A stretch of 64,000 nucleotides of DNA from contig JANFAH010000005.1 in NCBI GenBank assembly GCA_024663395.1, forward strand, positions 3,038,001 to 3,102,000, read 5' to 3'. Each line of letters starts with the position of its first letter. Positions within the stretch are counted from its first letter, which is position 1. The notes beneath the pieces were generated by a model that had not been told where the DNA came from, did not search any database, and worked only from the letters and a program-made list of their open reading frames with translations. Origin of the DNA: Pisolithus tinctorius (Eukaryota > Basidiomycota > Agaricomycetes > Boletales > Pisolithaceae). The position numbers and the translations under genes were made by a program. Shown piece by piece: positions 33,636 to 45,991 of the stretch.

Positions 33636-34499
33636 TTCAAGTTTGTTCTCTGTAACCCTATTACATTAAACTGGCCACCATTGTTCCTTGACTAGGGTGT
33701 ACTCAAGAAACAATGATAGTCGGTTTAATGTCTTGGATGCCAACCTCGCGTTCGGTGTCGGAGAAAAACGAAACATAGCCTACGCAGGGCTCTTCCTCGG
33801 TGTCGGAATTCATTGAATTTGGACCTGAGGCGAGTAAAAGGATAAGTTCTTCTTGCAGGGATGATATATTACAGCGTGATACACACTGGGTATCCAGACA
33901 TGGAGAAGCGACTGCCCGCACTATGCCCCACAGTGCCTGGAGGGTAAATTGCATGTGCTACTGAACAAATTCCACAGAGAACATACCCAGCATCATAAAA
34001 CACCGCCAGCTGCTCTGATGCAACGGGCAACGTCCCGCTGGAGTAGGGTGGGTAAGAGGTCAGAGGGATCTCGATTAAATGAGCGTCGAGGAGAGAAGAC
34101 ATTTCGAATTGTTATCGACTCCCCCACTTTATATACCCCTTGTTCACAGGGGTCGTTGTGCTCATTTCTGTTACATGCACAAAAAGTACGTAAAGGAACG
34201 TCAAATGCTCCGACAACATTCATTGGAATAAGATCGAGGCAGCAACCGAGTCGCTGATTGGCAGAGCCCCTGTGTTTGTAAAATATAATGTCGAAGTGTG
34301 ACTCCGATAGAGTGCAGCGCATGCGCAGTTTATGTTCAGCTGATACCTGAGAATCATTGGTGGGCCGATGCATCACAAGTCATGCAAAATCGGTTTTGAT
34401 GAGGTGAGTAAAACAAGCACAATGATTGGATCTAAGCAACGGCGTCGTCCTGCGCCGATCTGCAACGATTGTCCAGAGGGTACCAGTCACCAGCGATCA
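33636..34499. other. intergenic with a repeated segment preceding the MBOAT copies
   Basis: About 860 bases without a supportable gene. Roughly 34.00-34.12 kb (ctgctctgatgcaacgggca...gtagggtgggtaagaggt) is similar to 40.49-40.62 kb, 53.80-53.92 kb and 63.19-63.27 kb. In all four places it lies on the 3' side of a wax-synthase-like copy, so it marks the duplicated block. Confidence 0.45.
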
Positions 34500-35640
34500 C
34501 TAGAAAAAATGTTCGACTTCCGCTTGCAGTATGTCCTGGCAGTATTTCCTACTTGTTATATGCGCGAATACACACTCGATGATAACACCGACAACCATCA
34601 TCCCGAAGGGTAGGAGCATACTCCACCACTCAATGCTCCGATCGAGCATCGCCATCACAACATCACGGTGTATCCCTGACGTTAGGAACGAACCTAACAC
34701 GTATCCCACTTGTCCGAAAGGCATGAACCCTTGAGACCACCCTCCGAGCGCGGTACACGACCACATCACGACTTGATGCCATCTGTAACCCCGAAAAATC
34801 ATGCACCGAGATCGCTTTACACGGCTCGTCGAACAAGGAGGGCCATTGTACGAGGTCTTGTTGAACGAATACAAGTGTACCGATGTCATGGTTCACTTCC
34901 ATGATGGAAAAATGGCGAACGTGGTGGGGGCGGATGTGATACTGGATCAGGTGTATCGGATCGCAGGGGAAGTGTGTCGTCAGAGATGGTGCCTCCGCTG
35001 AAGACGCCGCATGTTTCCAGATAAAATGCTTATATGGCGATGTGGAGAATGCCGTACATGAAACCGCAGTAGAGGCTGGAGAGGACACGTTCTGAATCAT
35101 AAACACGACGTAGGACGCGTGCCAGCGGAAGTGGAGATTCTTGGACCAGCTTCAGCCGACGCCATGAACATTGGTTGCGAGGTCGAGTGCGTCAATGAGG
35201 ATGGAAGAGATCTGACAGGTCGCCTGAGCGGGTATTCCAAAAACGAGCAGTGAATCGGCGATCACAGTGAAGGGGGCAAAGAATAGGATATGGATAGTGC
35301 AAAACCAACGTCCAGATATGCCTGCTAAGGACTTCTACATGACAAGTCGACAATCATTACAGCGCGAAATACCAGGAAGATGACGAGTTGGCGACGTGAT
35401 AGTAAGAGACACCGGTAAGACGTGCGCGAAGAGTGCACATGTGTCGAACGAGTATCGGTTGACGTCTCGAGGAGCGTCCAAAACATGGCTATGGCTAGCC
35501 TTCGTAGATGATCGGTGAGACGATGGGTGTTCGGGTACCTGGCATCAGTGAAATTTGAAACCTCAAAGCAACTTTCAAGTTCTGCGGAGTGTCCGAGCTC
35601 CCGCATAACTATTGATAGTCCTTGGATGGGATCTACCGCG
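34500..35640 (-). pseudogene. wax-synthase-like MBOAT membrane protein, decayed copy A
   Basis: Blocks of a multi-span acyltransferase-like protein lie in several frames on the minus strand. They include RLTDHLRRLAIAMFWTLLET and LLSRRQLVIFLVFRAVMIVD near 35.4 kb, FFAPFTVIADSLFVFGIPAQ near 35.25 kb, and the WHQ box in GYRWHQVVMWSCTALGGW near 34.75 kb. LGSFLTSGIHRDVVMAMLDR and MLLPFGMMVVGVIIECVF follow. The family is the fungal wax-synthase/MBOAT group, which acylates hydroxyl groups at membranes. Lesions: TGA at 35152-35154 in place of the expected Trp, frame changes between blocks, and loss of the C-terminal GRRVGGWIGRVWTM segment kept by the copy at the window end. Confidence 0.7.
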
Positions 35641-36085
35641 ATGGCGGATGCAAGTACTCAGGTATATGACAGACGTCATACAAAACCTCCTCATAAAGAC
35701 GGGTAAGAGACAATAGCACAAACCACCAACACTAATCAACATCCTCGCCCTCGGGGCCTTGAGGGATCAATCAATTGGATGAGAATATCGTAAGGCCCTT
35801 TATTTTGAACAATCAGCGAAAATCTTCCAGTGCGTGGCACGCATAACTTACCACAGCTTAAGGTAGAAGCTAGGCCGTATAGTGATCACCTAGTTGACAC
35901 GGTCAACGCGACTAGAAATTCGTCTGGCCAATTTTCGTCATCCGCGAATTCACATCCCGCAGCCTCCGATTCAAGTTCAGTCGGGTATGGCTGACTGCCG
36001 TCGGAGACTATCTAACCTCCAGAAATGTTCGCGGAGTAAAATACATACATACGTACAAATAAATTCTGCTGCCACACTGCCGAGT
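35641..36085. other. intergenic between MBOAT copy A and the HemK-like relic
   Basis: About 445 bases; nothing recognised on either strand. Confidence 0.35.
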
Positions 36086-37008
36086 TTATGTGCGTGCCAC
36101 AAACACCCGCTGCTTTCCTCGTGGATCCGTCCATATCTTCGTGTGTCTAAGGCAGGCAGAGTGTAAGATCTTCTCGACATCTCCTGCTTGTCCATCTCCA
36201 ACTTCCATGGCAACAGTGGTTCCGTCTCGCAGTACATCTTTCTGTGTCAAAAATTGTGCCATCATATGGTAAAAAGACAAGGCATGAGTCTGACTTGGCG
36301 GTCCAGCGCAATCGCCCAGCGAGGCATGTGGACCCTCATAATCCTTGACGGACAGGCGGAGCCGGCGATACTCTGGTTGCTGTGCGTAGGGCGGATTAGC
36401 TGTCACGATATCAAATGGGGCTCCCAACTCTTTAAAGATATCGGTGTGACGAAGATCGCCAAGCACCGGGATGAATATATTGCGGAGGTTACCATCACCT
36501 GGGTGAGTAAGGATACCACACCGTAGCGCATTGTCTGTCGCTAACTCGATGGCTTGCTCTGAAATGTCCACGCCGAATGCGCGGACGCTGCCTAGTGGCC
36601 AGAGATGACATAAAAGTAAGGGTATGCAGCCTGAACCATTACAGAGATCCAGCACCGAAAGTGGACGGTTTCCCTTCGGAGAGATGGCGTTAGCGAGACG
36701 GAGGTTCCAGTCTTCGGTTTCTGGCCGGGGTATGAGGGTAGGTGAGGAGGCTTAACGGCCCAAATGGCGTAGTGCCTGGAAAATTTGAGATCTGGACGTG
36801 GCGCCAGAGACCGTGTTGTGACAACTTATCCAAGATGTATTGGAGCAGTTCTCCTTGCAACTTTCGTTCCAACATATTCCAGAGTGCGGATGGCAAGTCC
36901 GAAGGTTCGAAGTACTCTTTTCATCCGTTTCAACTTGAGCCTGGCACTTTTGCACCCAAGAAGGGTCGCAAGCTTCTTGAAAAGTTGGTTCACGACCGGA
37001 CTCTGCAT
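36086..37008 (-). pseudogene. HemK/MTQ1-type protein-glutamine N5-methyltransferase, broken
   Basis: The C-terminal catalytic part is nearly complete: IPRPETEDW, SVLDLCNGSGCIPLLL (SAM motif I), FGVDISEQAIELA and the hallmark TANPPYAQQPEYRRL that methylates release-factor glutamine. It ends GKQRVFVART. Upstream pieces LLGCKSARLKLKRMK, ALWNMLERKLQGELLQYIL and GTTPFGPLSLL match the family N-terminal domain but sit in different frames. Lesions seen: an extra base in the A-run near atgaaaag, a donor reading ATAAGT where GTAAGT is expected (between QYIL and GTTPFG), and a one-base shift before the RPETE box. The mitochondrial enzyme would be essential-like, so a functional copy should exist elsewhere. 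Confidence 0.75.
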
Positions 37009-37983
37009 CAGATGCGGTAATTAGCGTGCGGTGCATGGTATGTAGTCACCTGTTACCGTTCTGAAATCATGCGGAATCCTCACCCCCAACCACAGCCCTC
37101 ACAGTCCAGGGCCCATATATGTGCAGGCTAAAAATAGTGAGGGCTCATTAGGGTGGGTACGGCCCCAAACACGCAGCGCGAACCAGACGAAGGAGAGGGC
37201 TTGTGTCGAGCGCGACTCCTCTTCATGAAAATGGGACCCTTCTCACAAAAATAGTGAGCGTTAACTGAATTGCATTCCTTTGGAAGCATTAATTACTAAA
37301 GGTGGAAGACGAACGTGTAATTTTCGAAAGGACGCTATTGGCAAAAACCAGAGACAGGATCCATGTGCATTCGCCAAGGCATCCAGCAGTTGCTATTGTA
37401 CCCTCGACATAGGGGTGAATGTCGCAAACAGTGAGCTTGTGTCTCTCCGTGAAAAAAAAAAAAACTGGTGTATGAAGACTTCGAAGCCTGAGAGATACCT
37501 AGCCATGGCATGGTTAGTGGTCAACTTCCGTTCATCATCGTCGCGAAATGACCAGTTAGCTGCCACGCCGTGTCCGTCCAAGTCTGTTTCATAACAAGAA
37601 AGCTTTCTTGTCGCTGGCCTATCTTCATGGAGTGCAGAAAAAGGATGAACCTTTCTACGCGCACCAAGGTAACAGAGATCATCCCACAAAGACGACACTT
37701 CTAACTCAACCTTTGCCGGGGCTGAAGCACTGCAAAGTCTAATAGTACACCTAGTGACGTGTTACCATTGTGGTGCAAACCAACACAAAGCTCGGTACTT
37801 ATGCAAACTGAAAACACGACTGATTTCGCAGCACTTCGAGGTGGTCTTTGAGAGGTCGAGCGCAGCTAGGTGAACCAGACGACACTAAAAAATCAGACTA
37901 GAAATACTACTAAGCGTCCATTGCTTTTAGCCTCCTCGAGACACTGCAGGGCAAATCATCCGGCTCATGTAAATACGGGCCGC
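37009..37983. repeat. 3' flank of the SSP repeat unit
   Basis: From about 37.4 kb this stretch resembles the 3' flanks of the other SSP copies (near 49.4-49.7, 51.1-51.7, 57.9-58.4 and 60.5-61.0 kb), with shared blocks such as gtcaacttccgttcatcatc and gcactgcaaagtct. A run of 13 A lies at 37452-37464. No gene is recognised. Confidence 0.5.
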
Positions 37984-38532
37984 TCAGACATTCTACAGTC
38001 TCAGATTCGAAGGCCATTGCATGGTTGATTGCCGTTCAGTGGCACTACAAAGCATTTGTTTTAACTTGTGGTGAGGCGAAAAAAATAGCTCCCAACTTAC
38101 ACAGACTTGAATAGCCTGGCCATTGCAAGAATCAGCGTTAGTGTCCGGGCTGCAAGCATAGCTGTCAAGTGCATTAACATTTCAAATACATTCAATCGAA
38201 AAAGGCCAACACTTACTTGACATTATTGAGATGTAAGCCGGTGAACGTGGTCTTGGCAGAGTTGCAGTCGAACACGCCACCACCGCACGGCATCTGCCCA
38301 GTCGCCTGGTGAACGACGTTGCAAGAGTTATCGTACACCTGCCCTGGAATCATGGTCTGCCAGTGAGCACGCGTGCGGCTTGGTGCTGTTAACACTTACA
38401 AACGCCGTTGTTGCCGTTCATTTGGCCGCCAGCCTGAGCGATACCGAATTTGTACCCGGGACAGATGGCAGAAGCAGAAGCCACGAAGAGGACAGATGCG
38501 GCAACGATAGAAAGGAATGTTTTAGAGAACAT
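37984..38532 (-). CDS. small secreted cysteine-containing protein, copy 1
   Basis: Four exons (38400-38532, 38217-38343, 38101-38161, 37984-37992) give 109 aa, in phase with GT-AG introns. Signal peptide: MFSKTFLSIVAASVLFVASASA. Mature part begins ICPGYKFGIAQAGGQMNGNN, then VYDNSCNVVHQATGQMPCGG, FDCNSAKTTFTGLHLNNV, and YACSPDTNADSCNGQAIQVC before the end NV-stop. Seven cysteines are evenly spread. I do not recognise a named family; size, signal peptide and tandem expansion suggest an effector-like or surface small secreted protein. The tiny last exon (three codons) is inferred from the conserved acceptor before aatgtctga. TATA box at 38634-38642. Confidence 0.75.
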
Positions 38533-38633
38533 GATTGTATAAGAGCTGTAAGAGCTGAGAGACCGCTTTAAAGACAGGTGAGGTTGTTGTGTTATAGATG
38601 TGGATTGGGGAGCTCTTTGGCTACGGTGGGCAG

Positions 38634-38642
38634 CCTTTTATA
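38634..38642 (-). promoter_or_regulatory. TATA box of SSP copy 1
   Basis: TATAAAAGG on the minus strand, about 102 bp before the ATG. The same box at the same distance occurs before copies 3, 4 and 5 (52385-52393, 59070-59078, 61739-61747); copy 2 has the weaker CATAAAAGG (50431-50439). Confidence 0.65.
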
Positions 38643-40059
38643 CATTCTCTAAGTCTCGATCCTTCTAATCGAGGTATCTATCCGCGGGAACATGTGTACT
38701 GCGGTCGCAATGCAACATCTCGGGGACGGGTGCAGTACAGGCCCTCGATACGATCGGCCCCTATGATATTCACACTGGGGTGTGCAAGTCATTCCATCAG
38801 ACGTTCTTACCTTCTCAGCCCACGATCCAAAGGTTGATACGGTAGTCAACCACCGCGTGGGGATACGACAGGTGATCCGTGCTGCGGCCAGCACAGATGC
38901 TATTCCACTTATTGTAGGAGAAACGATACACCGTGGAAAAACTATACGGACCAGGCACTTAAGTCTGCGCATTGAAAAAAATTAAGTATCAAAAACCTAC
39001 TTTAGTACCATATACTTAGACAGAACCCACCAATAACCACTAAAAAAAGGCGTGCACTTAACTTAGACTCGGATTTTCGAGCACAGTCTGGTTAAGTTTG
39101 CAATATGGTGCCACGCGCATGGACATACGGTCCGAATTGATTACTGTTGCAGACGACAAAAATTAAGGCGATTCCCTGTAGAAGTCCCCAGATGTCAATA
39201 TTACGCTCTCGCGACTGCGCAGGGTACCCTGACCGTTTGAGTCGGGTGATTTTTCTTGCACTTTTTTGTTGGTAGAAACGTCAGTACTGCGATCCGGATA
39301 TGGTTGGCCGATATAAGAAGCGTCACCGGAGGTTGTCTTGATCCTGTCAGAATCTCTGTTACCAGGGTGGTCTGCTTGCACATTGCCCGAGATCAACGTC
39401 AAACGTTGAAAGCCACCGATGAGCAACGCGTGAAATTGCTACTGCACAGGTTTGGACTCGGCAGCCATCTCTAGCAGTATGTTCAACTCGAGCCCGATTG
39501 CGAAGTGAACACAAATTCGTTTTTCGTTTTTGTTCTGCTCGCTGAGGATGGGCCGGTACACGCTACTAACCGCAGGCTAGCACGCTGCCCAGTGTCCTGA
39601 GGATTCGTCCAAACGAAGTCGGGCTTCGAGGCCCCACTTCAGAAATATGCCGATTGCTCTGATTCGGCATATTTTAAACTGAGCAGTTACCGCAGTCAGG
39701 GTACGTCGTTTCCCCGTGGCGCGTATACCATTCTGGCAACGTAAGAGTAAGTAGTCTACGCGTTAATATACAGCCAATATGCTGCGTTTTGGCCGTACGC
39801 GTATTGTAGACGGCACCCACGAACGGAATATGCATTAGCTTGTTGATAACACGAGGTGGGTTGCCGACGCCTGAGTCACTACTCGTCAGCTGGTACGTCA
39901 TATAAATAGAGAGAACAAGATACCTTGTAGAACCTGTGAGGAAGACATAGGTAGATGTGTACATCACACTGACACATCTGTGCTGACCTCAAGTAGTCGA
40001 CACGACGAAGGTAGTCGCTTGCGTGTCTTCACAATTTTCACATGGTTATGAGCCTGTCT
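38643..40059. repeat. 5' flank of the SSP repeat unit
   Basis: Shares long blocks with 50.45-51.1, 52.4-53.5, 59.1-60.0 and 61.7-62.9 kb, for example the ccttctcagccca block, gatatgtgctgcggcca-type block and the gataccttgtagaacctgtg block near 39.92 kb. The ORFs inside (39163-39426, 39256-39474, 39674-39967) are not conserved as protein between copies and are not called. Confidence 0.5.
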
Positions 40060-40220
40060 GTACAACAAGTATAAGGAGGGAAATATAAGACTGAAACGCA
40101 CCTGACTAGCTCCCCCTCGTCGTCTACTACATGCAGTTTACTTCCTGCAAGCTCGTGTTCTAAGGCATGGATGACCGTTTGAGAATGCCGCCTGAGGAGG
40201 CACTGCATATTATGGTCTTA
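40060..40220 (-). pseudogene. F-box gene 3' fragment
   Basis: Minus strand reads NMQCLLRRHSQTVIHALEHE then LAGSKLHVVDDEGELVR, matching the C-terminal NVQCLLTRHSRVVTHAFEHE region of the F-box gene at 32219-33635. Only this last part is present. Confidence 0.7.
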
Positions 40221-40759
40221 TTACCTACGGAAAGGCCAAGCCCTCTAGCAATGCGTCGTGGATGACATCTGTCGCGATGTCACGGAATTCGTCATGTCCA
40301 ATTTGCCACATTTCCAGTACGATTCATCAAAAACGTCTTGGTTTACGCCGAACGTCGCTGGTTAACGCGCGTCCCAGGTTTGTCCAATTCTCGTGGCGTA
40401 CTGTTGGAGAGGTCTGACATGCCACTCGTCCGAGAAATTACACGCGCTGCTGAAGTGTTGCAGGGAACATATCCGGCAATCCCTCTATCAGAAGCGTCAG
40501 CTGTTCTGAAGGAACAGCTGACGTGCCGCTGCAGTAGGGTGGGCGGGAGGTTAGAGAAGCCTCGACTGAACGAACGACATTGGAGATGGATGTCATTCTA
40601 AATCGTCAGTGAACTCCGTGGAGCACTCTCGACACGCCTCGCCTCGCTTTGGTGGGCTTTTCATCATAATAGGAACGACAAATGCCGTTACATTCACAGC
40701 ATTCAATGCAATGAAAACATGCCAGGCTGAAGACGTTCAAGTCCCGAAATCTACGGATA

Positions 40760-41400
40760 GCAAACGCAGTGAGTGGACATGATACTAGATTGAACGCATC
40801 GGATCAGGGGGGAAAGTGTGTCGTCAAAGATCGTGCTTCCGCTTAGGAAGATGAGTGTCTTGGGGGAAATACTTGGATGACAATGCGGAGTATGCGACAT
40901 ATGAGACTGTGGTAGAGGGCAGCAGAGCGACCGTATACTATGCCCGTAGGGGAGAAGTAGGGGGTGTGACGGGGGGAGAGCGAATGCCCTTGGACTTGTT
41001 CCAGCCAGCGTCAAGAACATGCGTCGCAGGGCCGAGTGCATCGATGAGGAAGGAGTGCCTGACTGGTCACTTGAAACCTCAAATCCAAACATCAGCAGCG
41101 AATCGGCATTCAGAGTACTTGAAGAAGGCGGAGAATAGGGTGTACATGCCCCAAAATCAACATTTGAATACGCTAGTTGAGGATTCCTAGCTGAAAATGC
41201 GATGGACATTGCAGTGCGAAATGCAGGGAAGATGATAGGCGACTATAAGGCGGTACCCAGTGTACGCATGTCAGGGAGGATGGCTAGGTTAGCGACAACA
41301 GTAAGAGAGATATACCGACGAGACGGGTACGAAGAGTGCGTGCGTGTCGAACAAGGTGGCTTAAAAGTCAGTGAGTGTTAACACATTACCGCACTATAAT
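40760..41400 (-). pseudogene. wax-synthase-like MBOAT fragment, copy B
   Basis: Shares the AEARSLTTHFPP block and neighbouring sequence with copy A (SSAEAPSLTTHFPC), but blocks are out of frame and interrupted by stops. It ends without the WHQ region. It adjoins the F-box fragment, as copy A adjoins the intact F-box gene. Confidence 0.5.
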
Positions 41401-41657
41401 TACGTAACGAGTCTGAGGGTTGCAAAGCCTAGGCTACTACTCCAGGATGCTATGTATATGGAGTACAAATGGAAGGAGAAGTCACTGAGATCCTCGTCGT
41501 CCATGCATGGCGATAATGAGTATGAACAAATCTCCGGTTCGGGTATCAAGTAAGGGGTGTTGTCACGAGCACTCCAGAGGCTCTGTCTCCGTTTCAATGT
41601 AACAAACGAGCCGAGAAAAAGAAAATCAGCCGATAAAGGACGAAAGGCAGACACACG

Positions 41658-44600
41658 TCAAAGGATTTCCAAGACCGCTGCCAGAATGTTCTTGGAAGTG
41701 ACGTTGGTCCCGAGTCCCGAGACGACAATCTCGTTCTCTGCAGCAACCCTCTTGTACTCTCCATTCGGCTGTTGCACGAGAAGCAAAGCGTTGAACGGTT
41801 GTCCGAGGCGAGCAATCATCTGTAGTGCCCGAGTATAGTCATCTACCTGAGGCATGGTAATAGGGACAACGTGTAATGGCGAAGGCGGCCCAACCACATC
41901 CGATTCAGCGTCGTGATAAACCGAGCCAGAGTCAGTATCCGAGTCAGAGTCATCTCTCCATGCAAACCCACTACTCGGACCTCGGATATGACGGATCCAC
42001 GGATGCGCTAAGACTATTTTCCATGGCATGTTCAACGAGAGATCGTCTGCGGTCGTGAACTCCACTTGGCCGAGCCCCGATACCCTAGCAAGATATAGCT
42101 GATCACTGCCTCCGCGTGGCTTCTCGAGACTTTTCACAGAGAAGACGATGCACGGAAGGTATAGACGTCGGGCTGCAAAACGGGCGGGGGGAAGACGGCT
42201 GATCTTATTATATATTCTCTGCGCTTCTCGCTGGGGCAACTTGTCGCGTAATTCTTTGATGCACCTTTCCATTTCTTCCCCTTCGAGTGATGGAGGGTTG
42301 TATGGAGTTTGATTGTAGACGGAAACGGAAGCTGGGAGACAGCTGTTGTATGATGACGACTTCCCTGACCATGCGAGCACGGAGACCTCGCCGGAGCGGG
42401 CAACAATCTCCTCCAAGAGATGTCCAAGTGCGTCAGGTCCTTCGCCATAGCGAGGGTTAATGTCTGACTTGAATATGCCGATGAGAGAGTATGCGACGTC
42501 TTCCTCGATCGTCGCATTGCGCGTCGAGGCCAGACGAAGTTTTTCCCGGACCCCGAGATCGTCTGGAGAGAACGAGACGATATGTCCACGGAAAATCTTG
42601 ATAGCGTCTGCTAGTTCTTGCATGATCTCCGGGGATTCCTTGTGGTTTGCACTAGTATCACCAAGGTATAATTTAAATTTGGAATCATAGAAAAGAATGA
42701 CTTTTGGAGAGAGAAGCTCCTGTAAAGTCCATGCTCGAGTCATCCATAAGCTATGCAAAAGGTCCCCGGGCTTGGACGGATGCGCTACGCCGGCAAGGTA
42801 TACGAGGGTGGCTGCCGAATTCGCATACCATTTGTACATAGATGTAAGGGATTGATTGAGGATGGAGCTCATGGACTTGTCGATACAACAAGTATCTGAC
42901 CATGCCCAATTATAACCAAGTCTGCGTGTCTCCTTGCAGAAATTTCGCAACTTCTCATTCAGGGGCATGTCAGGGAGTTTCCACACAGATTTAACCATCT
43001 TGACATCCTGGAATGACGGCTCGCTCCCCTCCCATGCATGAGAGAACATCGCATATCCAAAAAACCTTGCAACCACTCGTAGAATCCGCTCGTCGTCCAC
43101 TTCTGTCGTCATAGATGAAACAAGCTCTTTGAATAACGGATGCGCCTTGAAAGTACGGATTCGCTCAGGGCCGTCACAAAGGCAACCAGTGATGACATCA
43201 ATGACGATAAGGGGACAGTTTCTAAGGATCCTGCGGACAACAGAATCAATAGCTGCAATCGTCTCTGATGGGGAAATGTAGTTCTTGCGCAGTTCTGTGA
43301 AATCTTCAATTGTGGTAATAGATTCATACAGGAGGTACATACGCCTGATAACAGGATCATAGGATTGTTCAATTACGTGCAGCATAGACTTGAAAGCATC
43401 GATCGCCTCGTCATACCGTTTTGCACCATGTAGTGTTACGTGCTTGACCTCATAGCCCAAAGGGCTGGAGGGATCCGCTTTCACGGCCTAATGGTCATTG
43501 TAGAGAACCGACTCACACAAGAAGGATATTATTCATACCTCGTTCGCATCCTGTAGTGCATCCTCCCACAAACCTCTTGCCGCTCGAGTTCTACTCCGCA
43601 TGATAAACAAACTTGTGGGACTTGGAGCCAACGCAGCAGGGTACTGTGTTATTGCATCGTCGTGTTTCGCAGATCCCAAAACTTTACTGCCGACAAACTC
43701 AGGTGTTAAAACGCATCTTTTGGTGAAATCTGATGATAGACATGAACGTGCGCGTCAACCTGACTAACACCTATGAGACATACCTGTGACCCAATCTGCA
43801 GTTTCCTTGCTCGCCTGAATCTCCTCGTCAGATGTCCTGACGATATTGACGAGGATCTCCAAAGCTTCGGCCATACGTCCTTCAGCATAGAGCGTTTCAC
43901 ATAGACGTTGATGGGCAGTAAGGTCCAACCCATTGAAACTCCACCCAAATATCTTCATATAGGGTTAGATTAAAGAGTAGTAAGAGCACAAGACCTACGA
44001 GCGAGATCGTCACCAGTGGAGGACATTGTTTGTTCATGGGGGCTAGGTTCTGCGCACGCTCGATCAATGGTATTGCTCGTCCGTAATTTCCGCTCTTCAT
44101 GTACATAACTCCAAGGACCTGCGGAATGTATCAGCAACGATACTTTTACGCTCATATCATGCAGAGCACGTGCCAGGGTGTAAATGTAGGCGGCACCGTC
44201 GTCATCGTAGTTGTTGTTCGCTCTCGCAGCAAGGTACCCTACCCGCACAATCGCCTCTTCTTGATTTCCAGATTCGAACACAAGGATCGACTGATTGGAA
44301 CATAGATTAATTGTGACAACCATCCATCTCGATCACCTCACGTACCTTCAGTAGTAAAAGCAATCTGTTGTCATGCAGTGCACAATCATGGATGGCAAAG
44401 TCGAATGTCCATAGCGCACCCTCTCGATCCCCCTGGGCAAGTAGAACGACCGCCATCGCAATATGGCCAATAGGCGACGGCCAAACCCGGAGGGACTTGA
44501 GATGCATGTGTGAGCAAACAGGTACATGCAGTAGAGAAAAGGAAGACCAACCTCCTCAGCGTCCTCTTTCGCAAGAGTCAAATGTCTCAAACGTGCTCTT

Positions 44601-45991
44601 ACAAGAGCTCTGTTTGCTAGCACGCAATGGCTAGGACTTGAAGCACCCGCAACCTCCTCCGACAGTAACACTTCAGTGTTCATCAGGTCGTCCTGTGTCC
44701 ATGATGTGAGGGTCTTGTGGCTTATTTGCATGAGTGGGAGCTGGGAAGCATGGAGTTGCAGACGGATTAAAGCGTACAGAAAGCACGAGAACAGCATGAT
44801 GATTGTTAGTGATGTGAGTTTCATGAGAGGATGTGCACTTACACCACCATCGAAATACTTATAGGGAAGGACTTCTCTGAGATTATGAACTGTGATGTTC
44901 CTGCCATTTCCACATGCGAGATAGCCCCCGCTTGGTGAGAGGGCAACGCATTTGACCTCTGCAGCGTGTGTGATAATGCTACTAATCTGTTTGTGGGACA
45001 CACAATCCCATAGTGAAACCGATAAGCCTGCTGCGCATGCAATGAATCTGCCGTTGGATGCTATATGGACTGCAGATTGGTTTTCATGAATTGACCATTC
45101 CGAAGACGAAAACTTGGAAATGTCGAAACAGATAATTTTGCCCTTGCTTGCGACGAACAGCGTCTGGCCATCGGGCGACCAGGCCAACGGAGCGACTGGC
45201 CATGCACCAGTTGAACCCATTTTACCTGAATCGAATAAGATACTGCCATCGTGAGTGTTGTAGACACGGAAACCGTAAATCCACGAGGCGGTAGCAAATC
45301 GACTTCCATCTGGGGAAAACTTGACAGCAGTAACGCCATCATGTGGAAGGAGAGGGAGAGGACGGGTATCAGACGTGCGGCTGAATATCAGGACAGTATT
45401 AGTACTCGTAGACGCAATTTTAGTACCGTCGCCCGAGATATCGACTCCGTGTACCCAGTAAGGATTCTCTGCGAACTCGCGCACTTTTTCGTGAGTGGCC
45501 GCGTTCCAGACGATCGTCTTCCATCCTCGGTCGCCGGACACAATCCACTGTCCATCCTGGGAGACGACAACAGATTCAATATGGCCACTCCCTTGCATGG
45601 CTGGACCCCGTTGCTGCCCATCTTCAATCTGCCATCGACGAATGTCACCGTTGGTATTTCCTCCTATGACCTGACTTTCGCCCGCGAAGCTGACTGCCCA
45701 TACATCATTCTGAGATACAATGTCGATCTGTTTCGCATCTTGACCACCCCAGCGAACTATCAGTAGGGCTGCCTCAGCCTCTCCGACTACTGGTACGCAC
45801 CCATCATCATCGCTGGCAAGCCCGTCAACGCAGCTAGTTGTCTTGGAGTTTAGAGGGGATAGGAACGATACGATGCAGAGGTTAATACTCGCGGTACCTG
45901 ATATATGATCTGCACGCTGGGCAGTGCAGGTCTTATGTAGTAATGATCCCTGAGCGCTGAGCCCCGCCAGATCCGGTGTTTTCGTCTGCAC
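41658..45991 (-). CDS. WD40-TPR-HET protein, putative heterokaryon incompatibility factor
   Basis: Exons in transcript order: one ending at 44843 (start unresolved), 44552-44740, 44346-44495, 44150-44290, 43999-44118, 43784-43952, 43539-43729 and 41658-43487. N-terminal WD40-like repeats include VWAVSFAGESQVIGGNTNGD, VSQDGQWIVSGDRGWKTIVW and VKFSPDGSRFATASWIYGFR. A TPR region follows (SGNYGRAIPLIERAQNLAP, LYAEGRMAEALEILVNIVR, RYDEAIDAFKSMLHVIEQ). The C-terminal HET domain reads FCKETRRLGYNWAWSDTCCI, MYKWYANSAATLVYLAGV and LWMTRAWTLQELLSP. HET proteins trigger cell death when incompatible fungal cells fuse. About 1,300 codons are open. The first ATG is not clear: upstream of 45.8 kb an intron is likely. 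One inferred intron is only 31 nt (44119-44149). Confidence 0.82.

Noticed and set aside
39163..39474. Small ORFs in the SSP 5' flanks (also at 50669-51106, 61800-62264)
   Set aside because: The frames are not preserved between repeat copies, so the DNA is repeated but not as protein-coding sequence.
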